Below the pieces are notes generated by a model. It was given only the letters and a program-made list of their open reading frames with translations. It was not told the origin of the DNA and ran no database searches. The position numbers and the translations under genes are program-made. A stretch of 64,000 nucleotides of DNA from assembly GCF_003369565.1 (NCBI RefSeq), contig NZ_PIOD01000014.1, positions 62,001 to 126,000 of the forward strand, in the 5' to 3' direction. Origin of the DNA: Oceanobacillus chungangensis. GTDB lineage: Bacteria; Bacillota; Bacilli; Bacillales; Amphibacillaceae. The first letter of the stretch is position 1. The number at the start of each line of letters is the position of its first letter. This document shows positions 8,629-17,377 of this stretch, one piece after another.

Positions 8629-9630
8629 TTACCCAGAAAACATATTCAAAATAAAATAAAACAGACCAGCAAGCGTAGCCGAAATCGGCAATGTGATGAC
8701 CCAGGTTACAATCATCCGCTGTGCTGTGCCCCACTTCACGCCTCTAACGCGATGTGCAGATCCCACTCCCATAATAGAGGATGAGATTACATGGGTTGTA
8801 CTAACTGGTAAATGAATCAATGTGGCACCGAAAATAATCGCTGCACCAGTTAAGTCAGCAGCTACACCGTTAACTGGACGGATTTTCATAATTTTTCCAC
8901 CAACGGTTTTAATAATTTTCCAACCACCAACAGATGTACCTAATCCCATAGCTAACGCACAGGAAAATTGGACCCAAAATGGTACATCATCTGTCATCAC
9001 ATAGCCATTGGTCATTAATGCCATTGTAATGATTCCCATTGCCTTTTGTGCATCATTCGTACCATGAGAATAGGATTGTAATGCTGCAGTGGCAATTTGA
9101 ACTGTTCGGAACTGTTTATTCGTTTTTGCCAAGTTACGATTTCGAAAGCTAAACTTAATAATTGTGTAAACGATAAATCCAACTGTAAACGCAAGAACAG
9201 GTGAAACAAGTAAGGCTGTAAGAATATTTAAAAAACCATTCCATTTAATTTCAGCAAATCCTGCTGCAGCAATGGCAGCCCCAGCGATTGAACCGATCAA
9301 TGCATGGGATGAACTACTTGGAATACCAAAATACCAAGTAATTAGATTCCAGGCGATTGCAGCCAGCAGTGCAGCAAGAATTACCATAGAACCATTTGGT
9401 AATGTAAATGGATCGACAATATCCTTGGTAATAGTTTTTGCTACACCTGTAAATGTCATTGCCCCGACGAAGTTCATTACTGCAGCAAGAATAATTGCGT
9501 GTCTTGGTTTTAACGCCTTTGTCGAAACAGAAGTTGCAATTGCGTTTGCTGTATCATGGAAACCATTGATAAAATCAAATGCAAGAGCACAAAAAACAAT
9601 AAGTATTGTAATGATTAATAAACTATCCAT
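8629..9630 (-). CDS. pit: PiT-family inorganic phosphate transporter
   Basis: A 333-residue, roughly ten-helix PiT carrier with the duplicated family signature: GFHDTANAIATSVSTKAL (23-40) and SHGTNDAQKAMGII (about residue 190 on). It imports metal-phosphate with protons (or Na+). It starts 14 nt after the stop of the DUF47/PhoU-like gene, giving the standard ykaA-pit operon. A TTTACA repeat array upstream of the operon suggests PhoP control. Confidence 0.93.
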   Translation of the reverse strand: MDSLLIITILIVFCALAFDFINGFHDTANAIATSVSTKALKPRHAIILAAVMNFVGAMTFTGVAKTITKDIVDPFTLPNGSMVILAALLAAIAWNLITWYFGIPSSSSHALIGSIAGAAIAAAGFAEIKWNGFLNILTALLVSPVLAFTVGFIVYTIIKFSFRNRNLAKTNKQFRTVQIATAALQSYSHGTNDAQKAMGIITMALMTNGYVMTDDVPFWVQFSCALAMGLGTSVGGWKIIKTVGGKIMKIRPVNGVAADLTGAAIIFGATLIHLPVSTTHVISSSIMGVGSAHRVRGVKWGTAQRMIVTWVITLPISATLAGLFYFILNMFSG

Positions 9631-9644
9631 TTTTAGAGGACCCC

Positions 9645-10265
9645 TTACGCGTTTTTCATGATGATTGCTTCAAGTGTGTTTGCTACTTTCTCACAGTGGT
9701 CAGCAATTTCTTCAAAGCTTTCATAAATTTCCTTATATTGAATGATACGGATTGGATCCTTTTCAATTTCAAATAGTTTTTTAATAGATTGGCGTTCGAG
9801 TTCATCACAGTTAGACTCTATTCGTTTAATATTTATTGCATGATCACGCATATCCTTTAACTTTTTCAATGTTAACAGCTCTACTGCTCTCGTAATTTCA
9901 TATGTACATTCGCGAATATTCTTTACAAAATCCAACATATATTTATCAATATTCACGATTGAATACATTTCAAATAAGGCTGCACATTCCTCAAGACCAT
10001 CTAATACATCATCCATACTATTTGTTAAGAACATGATATCCTCACGCTCAATTGGTGTAATAAATGTATTGTTCAATTCAGTATTAATACCGTGAACTAT
10101 GTCATCTCCTCGATGTTCATATTCCTTCATTTTATCTGAGAAAATCTTTAGGTCACTAATTTCTCTTATTTTATATTCCGCAAAATAATCAGCGCTCTCT
10201 TTTAAATTCTCGGCCATCTCGTGAAGCGCAACAGCAAATTTATCTTTTTTTGATTTAAAAACCAT
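9645..10265 (-). CDS. ykaA: DUF47 / PhoU-like regulator of phosphate transport
   Basis: 206 residues, all-helical, matching the DUF47 (YkaA/TIGR00153) family of PhoU-like proteins that nearly always accompany Pit and modulate its activity. I chose ATG 10265 (MVFKSKKDKF) because AGGAGG lies 8 nt upstream; the frame remains open 18 codons further without a ribosome site. EDxMFLTNSMDDVLDGLEE, the family helix that contributes metal-binding acids, is intact. First gene of the operon with pit. Confidence 0.92.
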   Translation of the reverse strand: MVFKSKKDKFAVALHEMAENLKESADYFAEYKIREISDLKIFSDKMKEYEHRGDDIVHGINTELNNTFITPIEREDIMFLTNSMDDVLDGLEECAALFEMYSIVNIDKYMLDFVKNIRECTYEITRAVELLTLKKLKDMRDHAINIKRIESNCDELERQSIKKLFEIEKDPIRIIQYKEIYESFEEIADHCEKVANTLEAIIMKNA

Positions 10266-10343
10266 GTGAATCCTCCTATAAACTATACTTTCATTACTAT
10301 CATTAACTTCGAGTCGCAATATATGTATGACAATAATTTAGTT

Positions 10344-10372
10344 ATTATATCGAATATTAGACTAGAATAGAA
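10344..10372 (-). promoter_or_regulatory. Predicted promoter of ykaA-pit
   Basis: On the minus strand, -10 TATAAT (10349-10344) and a weak -35 TTCTAT (10372-10367) with a 17-bp spacer. The poor -35 suits an activated promoter. Confidence 0.45.
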
Positions 10373-10390
10373 GGGGTATCAGCAAAAAAA

Positions 10391-10429
10391 TATACAAAAA
10401 CTTTACATATTATTTACAGAAAATTTACA
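10391..10429. promoter_or_regulatory. Candidate PhoP box: four hexamers at 11-bp spacing
   Basis: TATACA at 10391, then TTTACA at 10402, 10413 and 10424. All start exactly 11 bp apart with 5-bp spacers, the geometry of Bacillus PhoP~P sites (TT-A/T/C-A-C/T-A repeats). They sit 20-60 bp upstream of the predicted -35 of ykaA-pit. Confidence 0.6.
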
Positions 10430-10607
10430 TTAAATGTAGAATAGCTTTTTGATTTTTGCTATAATTATAGATTGCGGTTTACTTACTATTACCCGAATTC
10501 CTCTTCCTATAACCTACTTTTTTTCATTGTTGAAAAACTTTTCTGTGCTAAGCCTTTTGTAACAGATTTGTTTTACTTAAAAGTTTATATACTTTCTTAC
10601 ATCTTAA

Positions 10608-10655
10608 GAAAAAACAATCGGGATTGACCCCGACTATTCAGAGTCAATCCCGATT
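10608..10655 (-). terminator. Terminator downstream of speD
   Basis: AATCGGGATTGAC (10616-10628) pairs with 10643-10655; on the minus strand it is followed by GTTTTTTC. Confidence 0.88.
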
Positions 10656-10676
10656 ATTCTCAAAGAGCTACAAAGA

Positions 10677-11111
10677 TTATCCTTCGCTTTTTTCCATCTC
10701 CATTTTCTCTTGTTTGTCCTTATCCCGCTGATTTGCAAACTGTTTAATATTCTTAGCTATTCCACGTGGCAATTCCGTTAACTCTGTTTTCTTTGCCTGT
10801 AATTTTATCGTTAAATAATCGGCTGCCTTTTTTGGGTCAACCTCATCTCCACATGTGAACACGTCTACTGATGCAAAATCATATTCTGGCCAAGTATGGA
10901 TTGTAAGATGTGACTCAGCAATTATGACTGCACCAGAAACGCCATATGGATTGAAATGATGAAATACAGATTCTACAACCCTCGCACCAGCATAATCAGC
11001 AGCTTCCTGCATATATTGCTCGATTAATCCGTTGTTTTCAATAATTTCCGTCGTACAGCCATAGTAATCAATTAATACATGTCTTCCTAGCGCCCGATTC
11101 TTTAAATTCAT
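10677..11111 (-). CDS. speD: S-adenosylmethionine decarboxylase proenzyme
   Basis: Makes decarboxylated SAM, the aminopropyl donor for spermidine. The 144-residue proenzyme has the self-cleavage site AES-HLTIHTWPEY; Ser67 becomes the pyruvoyl group, and His72 and Cys87 are the expected processing/catalytic residues. The C-terminus has a Lys/Glu-rich extension beyond the usual 125 or so residues. It starts 21 nt after the pdxR stop and probably shares its transcript. No speE is nearby. Confidence 0.93.
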   Translation of the reverse strand: MNLKNRALGRHVLIDYYGCTTEIIENNGLIEQYMQEAADYAGARVVESVFHHFNPYGVSGAVIIAESHLTIHTWPEYDFASVDVFTCGDEVDPKKAADYLTIKLQAKKTELTELPRGIAKNIKQFANQRDKDKQEKMEMEKSEG

Positions 11112-11132
11112 ATTTTCATCTCGATTCCTTCT

Positions 11133-12554
11133 TCATTTTGAACGACGATTAGGACTGAAGATACCCCATTTTTCGAGCAAATGATTGATTGCTCCTTCTA
11201 ATTCATCTTCCGATATTCCTGCAAAACCTAAAATTATTTTGGGTGGAGTTTCAACTTCTTTCTCGATTGAATAAGAGGATATTGGATAAATTTTAATATT
11301 ACCGTCTGCTGCCCTTTCAACGAGTTCTTGCTCTGTCATACCATTTCGAACAACAATGACAATATGTAAACCAGACTGCCCACCTATTACTGCAATCTTT
11401 TCTTGATAAGGTTTTAACAAATCAACAGTTCGATCTAATTTCCGTCGATAGATTTTTCGCATTCGGTTTAAATGCCGTTCAAAGTCGCCTTCCTTCATAA
11501 ATGTTGCTAATATATGCTGGTCTATTCTTGAAACGGAACAATTGATAAAGGATAACTTTTCCTTATAAGTCCGTAATAATCGGTATGGCAGCACCATATA
11601 GCTGATTCGTAATGAAGGGATTAGCGATTTAGAGAAGCTTCCTAAGTAAATTACCTTTTCTGCCTGATCCATACTTTGTAATGATGGAATCGTTTTGCCA
11701 CTATATCGAAATTCACTATCATAATCATCTTCTATTATATATCGATTATCTGCACCTAATGCCCAGTTTAATAGTTTGACACGGCGATTAACAGAAAGTA
11801 CTGAACCGTATGGGAAGTGATGGGACGGCGTAGCATAAACGATATTTATCTTTGAATTCTCAATTTGCTCCACCTTCACTCCTTCCTCATCCACTTCTAA
11901 AGGATATATTTTATTCGGATAACTTTCTAATATTTGTGATATCACATGGTACCCTGGATCCTCGACACCATAAATCGCTTCATTGCCAAATAATAGGACG
12001 AGCTGCTGCAGAAGAATTTCTATTCCTGCACCAATGATAATCTCACCTGGCGAACAGCGAACTCCCCTTGCATGATACAAATAGTTTGCAATTTCTTGAC
12101 GCAGCCCATATTCCCCCTGCATATCACCAAGTAATAGTAAGCGATGATGTTCGCGGTCAATCGCGCTTTTCGCATATTTGCGCCACTTCGCAAATGGGAA
12201 ATTCTCAGAATCAATTCTGCTAGGATGAAAATCATATGAAAATGCCTCGTCAATTTCATGCTGTTGATTCGAGATGGTAGTGGACGTTTGCACGTATTCT
12301 AAATCCTCATATGCAAGCACGTAATATCCTTTCCGAGCCACCCCCTCAATATAGCCTTCCGCAATCAATTGATCATACGCAGTTTCCACCGTATTTTGAC
12401 TGATTTTTAGGTATTCGGATAGTCTCCGCTTCGATGGTAACTTTGAATTATATGCTAAGCGCCCCTCAGCAATTTCAAGTTTAATGTACCGATACAATTG
12501 TTCATATAAAGGGACATCACTTTTTCGATTTAAATTACAAGCAAGCATTTCCAA
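11133..12554 (-). CDS. pdxR: MocR/PdxR-type PLP-dependent transcriptional regulator
   Basis: 473 residues: an N-terminal GntR-type winged HTH (about 15-80, LPSKRRLSEYLKISQNTVETAY) fused to a fold-type-I aminotransferase domain. The PLP lysine is in GSFSKSLIPS (K309), and the EDDYDSEF acid motif is at about 275-282. The start is TTG 12554 with GAGGTG 7 nt upstream. Divergence from pdxS identifies it as the PdxR type, which activates vitamin B6 synthesis and senses PLP. speD follows on the same strand. Confidence 0.9.
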   Translation of the reverse strand: MEMLACNLNRKSDVPLYEQLYRYIKLEIAEGRLAYNSKLPSKRRLSEYLKISQNTVETAYDQLIAEGYIEGVARKGYYVLAYEDLEYVQTSTTISNQQHEIDEAFSYDFHPSRIDSENFPFAKWRKYAKSAIDREHHRLLLLGDMQGEYGLRQEIANYLYHARGVRCSPGEIIIGAGIEILLQQLVLLFGNEAIYGVEDPGYHVISQILESYPNKIYPLEVDEEGVKVEQIENSKINIVYATPSHHFPYGSVLSVNRRVKLLNWALGADNRYIIEDDYDSEFRYSGKTIPSLQSMDQAEKVIYLGSFSKSLIPSLRISYMVLPYRLLRTYKEKLSFINCSVSRIDQHILATFMKEGDFERHLNRMRKIYRRKLDRTVDLLKPYQEKIAVIGGQSGLHIVIVVRNGMTEQELVERAADGNIKIYPISSYSIEKEVETPPKIILGFAGISEDELEGAINHLLEKWGIFSPNRRSK

Positions 12555-12595
12555 TTAATATCACCTCTTACTGACCTCATCAATATTACAAATCT

Positions 12596-12629
12596 GACAC
12601 TTCCAACCAAGTCACTTACTTACTATAAT
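12596..12629 (+). promoter_or_regulatory. pdxR-pdxS divergent control region
   Basis: A -10 TATAAT for pdxS is at 12624-12629. The -35 position (12601-12606, TTCCAA) is poor, and a direct repeat GACACTT (12596) / GTCACTT (12611) covers it. An activator-dependent promoter with direct repeats is what PdxR-type regulators use. Confidence 0.45.
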
Positions 12630-12679
12630 AAGTTATATTCAGAAAAATGCAATGATTAATTCAGATTGGAGTGGAGAAA

Positions 12680-13561
12680 TTGGTAAATACAATCGAAGCA
12701 GATACATTAAGTAAGGAATTCATTCAAATTAAAAAAGGCGGCGTCATCATGGATGTCATCAATGCAGAGCAAGCAAAAATCGCCGAGGCTGCTGGGGCGG
12801 TAGCTGTTATGGCATTAGAAAGAGTACCTTCTGATATTCGTGCTGCAGGCGGAGTTGCTCGCATGGCGAACCCGAGGATTATTGAAGAAGTAGTAAATGC
12901 CGTATCAATTCCAGTAATGGCTAAGGCTCGAATCGGTCATATTGTTGAAGCAAGAGTACTTGAAGCAATGGGTATTGATTATATCGATGAGAGTGAAGTA
13001 TTAACACCAGCAGATGAAGAATTTCATTTGCTAAAAAGCCAATATTCTGTTCCATTTGTTTGCGGCTGCCGTGATTTAGGGGAAGCTGCCCGCCGAATTG
13101 GGGAAGGAGCTTCCATGCTCCGTACGAAGGGTGAGCCTGGGACAGGGAATATTGTTGAAGCCGTACGCCACATCAGAAAAGTAAATGCACAGGTTCGTAA
13201 AGTAACATTAATGAGTGATGATGAATTGATGACCGAAGCAAAAAATCTCGGTGCACCTTATGAGATATTAAAACAAATCAAACGTGACGGCAAGCTGCCA
13301 GTTACAAACTTTGCTGCTGGTGGAGTTGCAACTCCAGCTGATGCCGCGTTAATGATGGAGCTAGGTGCTGATGGAGTGTTTGTAGGTTCTGGTATCTTCA
13401 AATCTGAGGATCCTGAGAAGTTCGCAAACGCAATCGTCCGTGCTACGGAAAATTATCAAGACTACGATTTGATCGCCAAACTCTCAAAAGAACTTGGAAG
13501 CGCAATGAAGGGAATCGATATCTCTAAGCTACCTGCAGAAGAGAGAATGCAAGAACGCTAG
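12680..13561 (+). CDS. pdxS: Pyridoxal 5'-phosphate synthase lyase subunit
   Basis: A 293-residue (beta/alpha)8 barrel that condenses ribose 5-phosphate, glyceraldehyde 3-phosphate and ammonia into PLP. Catalytic residues are all present: Asp25 ([11 protein letters not shown]), Lys82 (VMAKARIGH) and Lys150 ([10 protein letters not shown]), one off from Bacillus numbering. I chose TTG 12680 because GGAG lies 8 nt upstream and the length then matches; GTG 12671 overlaps the ribosome site. The ammonia-producing glutaminase PdxT is not downstream. Confidence 0.93.
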   Translation: MVNTIEADTLSKEFIQIKKGGVIMDVINAEQAKIAEAAGAVAVMALERVPSDIRAAGGVARMANPRIIEEVVNAVSIPVMAKARIGHIVEARVLEAMGIDYIDESEVLTPADEEFHLLKSQYSVPFVCGCRDLGEAARRIGEGASMLRTKGEPGTGNIVEAVRHIRKVNAQVRKVTLMSDDELMTEAKNLGAPYEILKQIKRDGKLPVTNFAAGGVATPADAALMMELGADGVFVGSGIFKSEDPEKFANAIVRATENYQDYDLIAKLSKELGSAMKGIDISKLPAEERMQER

Positions 13562-13627
13562 GGTGCCTGTCTCCCACCCGAGTTTCGTCTCGTTTTGTCG
13601 ATTGTTAAGTATTAGGACAGATCCAGG

Positions 13628-13655
13628 AGCGCTTGAGATTGATTCTCGGGCGCTT
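13628..13655. repeat. Inverted repeat after pdxS
   Basis: AGCGCTTGAGA and TTCTCGGGCGCTT form an imperfect stem 67 nt after the pdxS stop. There is no T-tract. The 13562-13690 stretch shows nothing else. Confidence 0.3.
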
Positions 13656-13696
13656 GTCTTTAAGACGGAGCACATCGAAACCGAAAAGGAAATAGG

Positions 13697-13726
13697 GATG
13701 CACTTTAATTTAGTGCATCTATTTAT
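13697..13726. terminator. Terminator of pdxS, overlapping the end of the TetR gene
   Basis: GATGCACT (13697-13704) pairs with 13712-13719, followed by TATTTAT. It lies where the pdxS and TetR transcripts meet. Confidence 0.65.
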
Positions 13727-14330
13727 ATTGCAATCCCAGCTCTCCCCTAACAGTAAAAACCTTCGTAGATATCGTCATCAACTCGACAATTTGTTTCGCC
13801 ATATACTCTGGAGATGCTGAGAATCCCTCTTCAATCCAACGAATAATTAATCCTGCAATCCCATGGGAACGATAGATATATAACCATTTTGGATCTACTG
13901 TACTTCCTTCCTCTAACTCGTATTCATATTCCGTTATAAATAATTCCTCAATCGCCTTAGCCATTTTATAGCGAAAATCTACTCGGATATGATCACTTAG
14001 CAGTAATTTAAAAAGTGCTTCATTCTCAATAAAATATGTAAATAACGTGATATCCTCTGTCTGGAGATCCTTTATGTTTACCCTTTTCATTGCCCTATAT
14101 GGATTCCGTATTTGAATAATCATGTCATCCAAAACGTCTTGGATAACCTCGTTAAGTAAATTTTCTTTGGTTTCAAAATTAGCGTAAAATGTGCCACGAT
14201 TATAATTTGCCTGTTCAGCAATTTCTGAAATCGTAATTTGATCAAAGGACTTTTGAGAAAGCAATGTTAAAAATGTTTGTTTTAAAGCTGTCTTGGAGCG
14301 TTGAATCCTTTTATCATAAAATGCTTCCAT
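13719..14330 (-). CDS. TetR/AcrR family transcriptional regulator
   Basis: 203 residues from ATG 14330 (MEAFYDKRIQRSK), chosen because GAGGTG lies 9 nt upstream. The N-terminal HTH is ITISEIAEQANYNRGTFYANF (about residues 30-50), followed by a helical ligand domain typical of the YxaF/DhaS-like TetR_C group. It is divergent from a short-chain dehydrogenase, and a 13-bp perfect inverted repeat lies between them, so it probably represses that gene and itself. Confidence 0.9.
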   Translation of the reverse strand: MEAFYDKRIQRSKTALKQTFLTLLSQKSFDQITISEIAEQANYNRGTFYANFETKENLLNEVIQDVLDDMIIQIRNPYRAMKRVNIKDLQTEDITLFTYFIENEALFKLLLSDHIRVDFRYKMAKAIEELFITEYEYELEEGSTVDPKWLYIYRSHGIAGLIIRWIEEGFSASPEYMAKQIVELMTISTKVFTVRGELGLQYK

Positions 14331-14368
14331 CTCCCCATTCACCTCATTATGTATATTGGTTACAAATT

Positions 14369-14401
14369 TTACTAAACAAAACAGTCTATTTTGTTTAGTA
14401 A
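14369..14401. promoter_or_regulatory. TetR operator candidate, 13-bp arms
   Basis: TTACTAAACAAAA (14369-14381) is perfectly complementary to 14389-14401 around a 7-nt spacer, in the divergent TetR/SDR intergenic region. Confidence 0.75.
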
Positions 14402-14425
14402 TAAACATTTTAACTTTTTTGATGA

Positions 14426-14455
14426 TTGAAGAATTGTTAATAATTTTCATATAAT
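14426..14455 (+). promoter_or_regulatory. Predicted sigma-A promoter of the SDR gene
   Basis: -35 TTGAAG (14426-14431), 18-bp spacer, -10 TATAAT (14450-14455), just downstream of the inverted repeat. Confidence 0.6.
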
Positions 14456-14508
14456 AAATATATAAGACTATCTTATATTGTATCTTTTATTTTAAAGGAG
14501 GTAAAATA

Positions 14509-15279
14509 ATGACATTTCCAATATTAGAAGACAAGGTTGCAATCGTTACAGGTGCAGCTATGGGTATGGGCGAAGCGACAGCAAGACTATTTGCAGAAGC
14601 AAAAGCAAAGGTTGTCATTGCAGATTTTAACGAGGGAAAAGGGAATGAAGTAGCAGAATCAATAAAAGCTTCAGGTGGACAAGCCGCTTTTGTCAAAGTA
14701 GATATCTCAAAATCTGCAGACGTACAGGCAATGGTGCAATTCGCAGTTGATACATTCGGCAGATTGGATGTAGCAGTAAATAATGCTGCACTAACTCCAG
14801 ATGACAAGCCAGTGGCAGAATTTGATGAGGATTACTGGAACCGCTTAATATCTGTGGACTTAACTGGTACTGCTCTTTGCTTGAAATATGAGATTAAGCA
14901 ATTAGAAAAGCAAGGTAATGGTGGTTCGATTATTAACATTTCATCTGTAAGCGGATTCCGCCCACAACCAAAAAACATTGCATATGTTGCGGCAAAACAT
15001 GGCGTGGTTGGTATGACGAAAGTTGCAGCAATGGAATATGGTCCACAAAATATTCGTGTTAACTCCGTAGCTCCAGGAGCAATTGATACTCCGATGCTTC
15101 GCGGTGCATTAGAACAATTTGGTTTCACAGCAGAAGAATATGCTCCACAATTAAGCCTATTGAACCGCTTCGGTGATCCAAAAGAGATTGCTCAAGCAAG
15201 CCTATGGCTAGCTTCTGATGCATCTTCTTATGTTACAGGCACAACAATACATGCCGATGCGGGTTATACTTCACGATAG
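14509..15279 (+). CDS. Short-chain dehydrogenase/reductase (SDR)
   Basis: A classical 256-residue SDR. Cofactor motif TGAAMGMG (15-22), NNAA (91-94), catalytic Ser146, Tyr159 and Lys163 (YVAAK), and a PGAIDTPM segment near 188. Asp39 after the second strand (VVIADF) favours NAD+ over NADP+. GGAGG precedes ATG 14509. It is closest in pattern to glucose-1-dehydrogenase/3-oxoacyl-reductase-like SDRs; the substrate cannot be assigned. Expression is likely controlled by the divergent TetR protein. Confidence 0.9.
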   Translation: MTFPILEDKVAIVTGAAMGMGEATARLFAEAKAKVVIADFNEGKGNEVAESIKASGGQAAFVKVDISKSADVQAMVQFAVDTFGRLDVAVNNAALTPDDKPVAEFDEDYWNRLISVDLTGTALCLKYEIKQLEKQGNGGSIINISSVSGFRPQPKNIAYVAAKHGVVGMTKVAAMEYGPQNIRVNSVAPGAIDTPMLRGALEQFGFTAEEYAPQLSLLNRFGDPKEIAQASLWLASDASSYVTGTTIHADAGYTSR

Positions 15280-15287
15280 AAAGAACA

Positions 15288-15325
15288 GGGATACGAATCT
15301 TTATTGATTCAGTATCCCTATTTTT
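15288..15325 (+). terminator. Terminator of the SDR gene
   Basis: GGGATACGAATC (15288-15299) pairs with 15306-15318 (one bulge), followed by TATTTTTAG. Confidence 0.8.
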
Positions 15326-15370
15326 AGATTATCACTTATCACTAATAAACTGTTACTCACGTTATTTTTT

Positions 15371-16105
15371 TCAGTTCTCCTGCTTTCCTCTGATATATGT
15401 AGCAAGCAGCATAAAAACAATTAAATAACATATTAAAATGACAAAGCTCTTCCAATCAGGAGCGTTACCAGATATGATTTCCCAAGCACCACTCGCAAAA
15501 TGATAGGATGGCAACCACTCTGCGGCATTTTGCAGCAATTCAGGAAATGTCTGGATTGGCATCCACATCCCTCCTAAAATAGCTAATGCCAGATAAATAA
15601 TATTACTGACACCACCAGCAGTCTCGACCTTTTTCATTGTTCCTACCAATGAGCCTAATGCTAAAAAAGGGACGGAAGCGATTAGTATCCATAATCCAGA
15701 GAATATCCACTGACCAATTGTCAGTGAAACCCCATTAATGAGAAAGCCTGCGATAAAGACAATGACGATGGACAGCAAGTGCATCATGAGTTGACCAAAC
15801 ATTTTTGATGTGAAGTATGCCCAAGAAGGAAATGGAGTAAGTTTCATGAATGTAGACCAGCCTTCTGTCTGCTCTTGTACCATACGAATGCCAAAGTTCA
15901 TAATAGCAGAGCCCATTACACTAAACGTCGTCATAGACATTAAGTAATACGCTTGCCACTCGTCTTGGTCTGGTACACCGGTGTTTACGATATTCGTAAA
16001 TATAAAATAGAATAATATCGGCATGAATAATGTCCAAAATACAAAATATGGATTACGGAAAATGCGCAACAACTCAAACTTACATTGGGTCATGATCGCA
16101 TTCAT
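15371..16105 (-). CDS. ABC-2 type transporter permease
   Basis: A 244-residue membrane protein with six segments in the ABC-2 arrangement (first about 20-40, last about 218-237) and a long cytoplasmic MVQEQTEGWS segment. The start is 1 nt from the stop of the ATPase gene upstream, so the two are translationally linked subunits of one exporter. They resemble the YvfR-YvfS group. No two-component system is adjacent, unlike yvfRSTU in Bacillus. Confidence 0.88.
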   Translation of the reverse strand: MNAIMTQCKFELLRIFRNPYFVFWTLFMPILFYFIFTNIVNTGVPDQDEWQAYYLMSMTTFSVMGSAIMNFGIRMVQEQTEGWSTFMKLTPFPSWAYFTSKMFGQLMMHLLSIVIVFIAGFLINGVSLTIGQWIFSGLWILIASVPFLALGSLVGTMKKVETAGGVSNIIYLALAILGGMWMPIQTFPELLQNAAEWLPSYHFASGAWEIISGNAPDWKSFVILICYLIVFMLLATYIRGKQEN

Positions 16106-16106
16106 C

Positions 16107-17009
16107 TTAAATTGCCTCCTTGCTTTCCGTTGTTAAATGTTCAAATACTTCCTCTAAACGACCCTGTTCAATAGCAATATCCTTTGCATCAACCCCTTGA
16201 CGGAAAATTTCCGCTAGTACTGCATCCGTGTTGCTAGTTACAACGTAAATCCGGTCGTCTTTTTCATAGCATCTAATGACGTCATCAAAAGATTGCAGCA
16301 ATACGATAACTTCTTTGTCGTCTGTTTGAAAGGATACACTTCGAGTAGCAATGTTACGCTTGATATCATCTGGTTTCCCATCAGCAATTATTTCCCCGTT
16401 ATTAAAGAGAATAATTCGTTCTGAAAAATCATCCGCCTCTTGAAGATAATGCGTCGTAAATATAATTGTTTTCCCTTGTAATTTTAAAGTTTCAACTCTT
16501 TCCCAGAATTTCCTTCTAGCAGTAATATCAAGTCCAACAGTTGGTTCATCAAAAAATATTAAGTCAGGATTACCCGCAAGCGCAAGTGCAAATCCCAATC
16601 TTCTTTTTTGCCCACCTGATAACTTATTCGCCCGTTTTTTTAATTCATCCTCTTTAAATCCTGTTAATGCTATAAGCTCTTCCATAGAAAGTGGCGAAGT
16701 ATAGTAACTCCTAAACATTTCAATGACTTCCCGGACCTTCAGCATATCTAGGACACTAGTCTCCTGCAACATTGCCCCAATTCGATTACGTACGGCAACT
16801 TCTTTGGGACTTTTATCAAAAACCTTAACAGCTCCACCGGTTGGTTCCATTAAGCCAAGCATCATGGAAATAGTCGTTGTTTTCCCGGCACCATTTGGAC
16901 CTAAAATAGCTACTGTCGTTCCCTTTTCAATTGCAAGCGAGACACCATTAACTGCTGTTTTCTTGCCAAATTTTTTTGTTACTTGGTCAAACTGTACTAT
17001 ATTCTCCAC
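16107..17009 (-). CDS. ABC transporter ATP-binding protein
   Basis: About 300 residues with Walker A GPNGAGKTT, signature LSGGQKRR, Walker B LIFFDEPT, the switch His in TTHYLQEADD, and a C-terminal extension typical of ABC-2 drug/antibiotic exporters. I chose GTG 17009 (VENIVQFDQ) because GGAGG lies 8 nt upstream; the ATG at 17024 sits inside that ribosome site. First gene of a two-gene operon with the permease. Confidence 0.9.
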   Translation of the reverse strand: MENIVQFDQVTKKFGKKTAVNGVSLAIEKGTTVAILGPNGAGKTTTISMMLGLMEPTGGAVKVFDKSPKEVAVRNRIGAMLQETSVLDMLKVREVIEMFRSYYTSPLSMEELIALTGFKEDELKKRANKLSGGQKRRLGFALALAGNPDLIFFDEPTVGLDITARRKFWERVETLKLQGKTIIFTTHYLQEADDFSERIILFNNGEIIADGKPDDIKRNIATRSVSFQTDDKEVIVLLQSFDDVIRCYEKDDRIYVVTSNTDAVLAEIFRQGVDAKDIAIEQGRLEEVFEHLTTESKEAI

Positions 17010-17377
17010 TCGTCCACCCTCCATAATTATTATAATTTAATGTTAACACAGAATTTTCAAATAACAAATAGGGAATATACTGAATAAAGGTACAACTATT
17101 AGTTATAGCATGTACCCACTTCATTGATCATTACCAATAATCAATGAACCATTCTCTAATTTGGATTGTTAGTCGAATGAATGTCGTTAGATTGTACCTC
17201 AATGGGGGTTTTCTTTATGACTAATACCGATGGCAGTGAAGTTTTTAGAGGCCTTATTATGGTAATTCTCTCCATCAGCAATTTTGCACTATTTTCTTAT
17301 ACCTATTGAAATACATATTTTCGCGTGAAAAAGCGTTAGCTTGTTAGACAAGGCTTATAAAACTAATTCTGCCTAGC
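17010..17377. other. Intergenic stretch
   Basis: No gene is visible. It contains an imperfect-loop inverted repeat TTCATTGAT (17120-17128) / ATCAATGAA (17140-17148) of unknown role. The promoter of the ABC operon must lie in its left part. Confidence 0.4.

Noticed and set aside
13563-13820. 85-codon plus-strand ORF after pdxS (possible pdxT replacement)
   Set aside because: No ribosome site, no glutaminase motif (no GGEST-like or catalytic Cys/His), and it runs antisense into the TetR gene and through a terminator.
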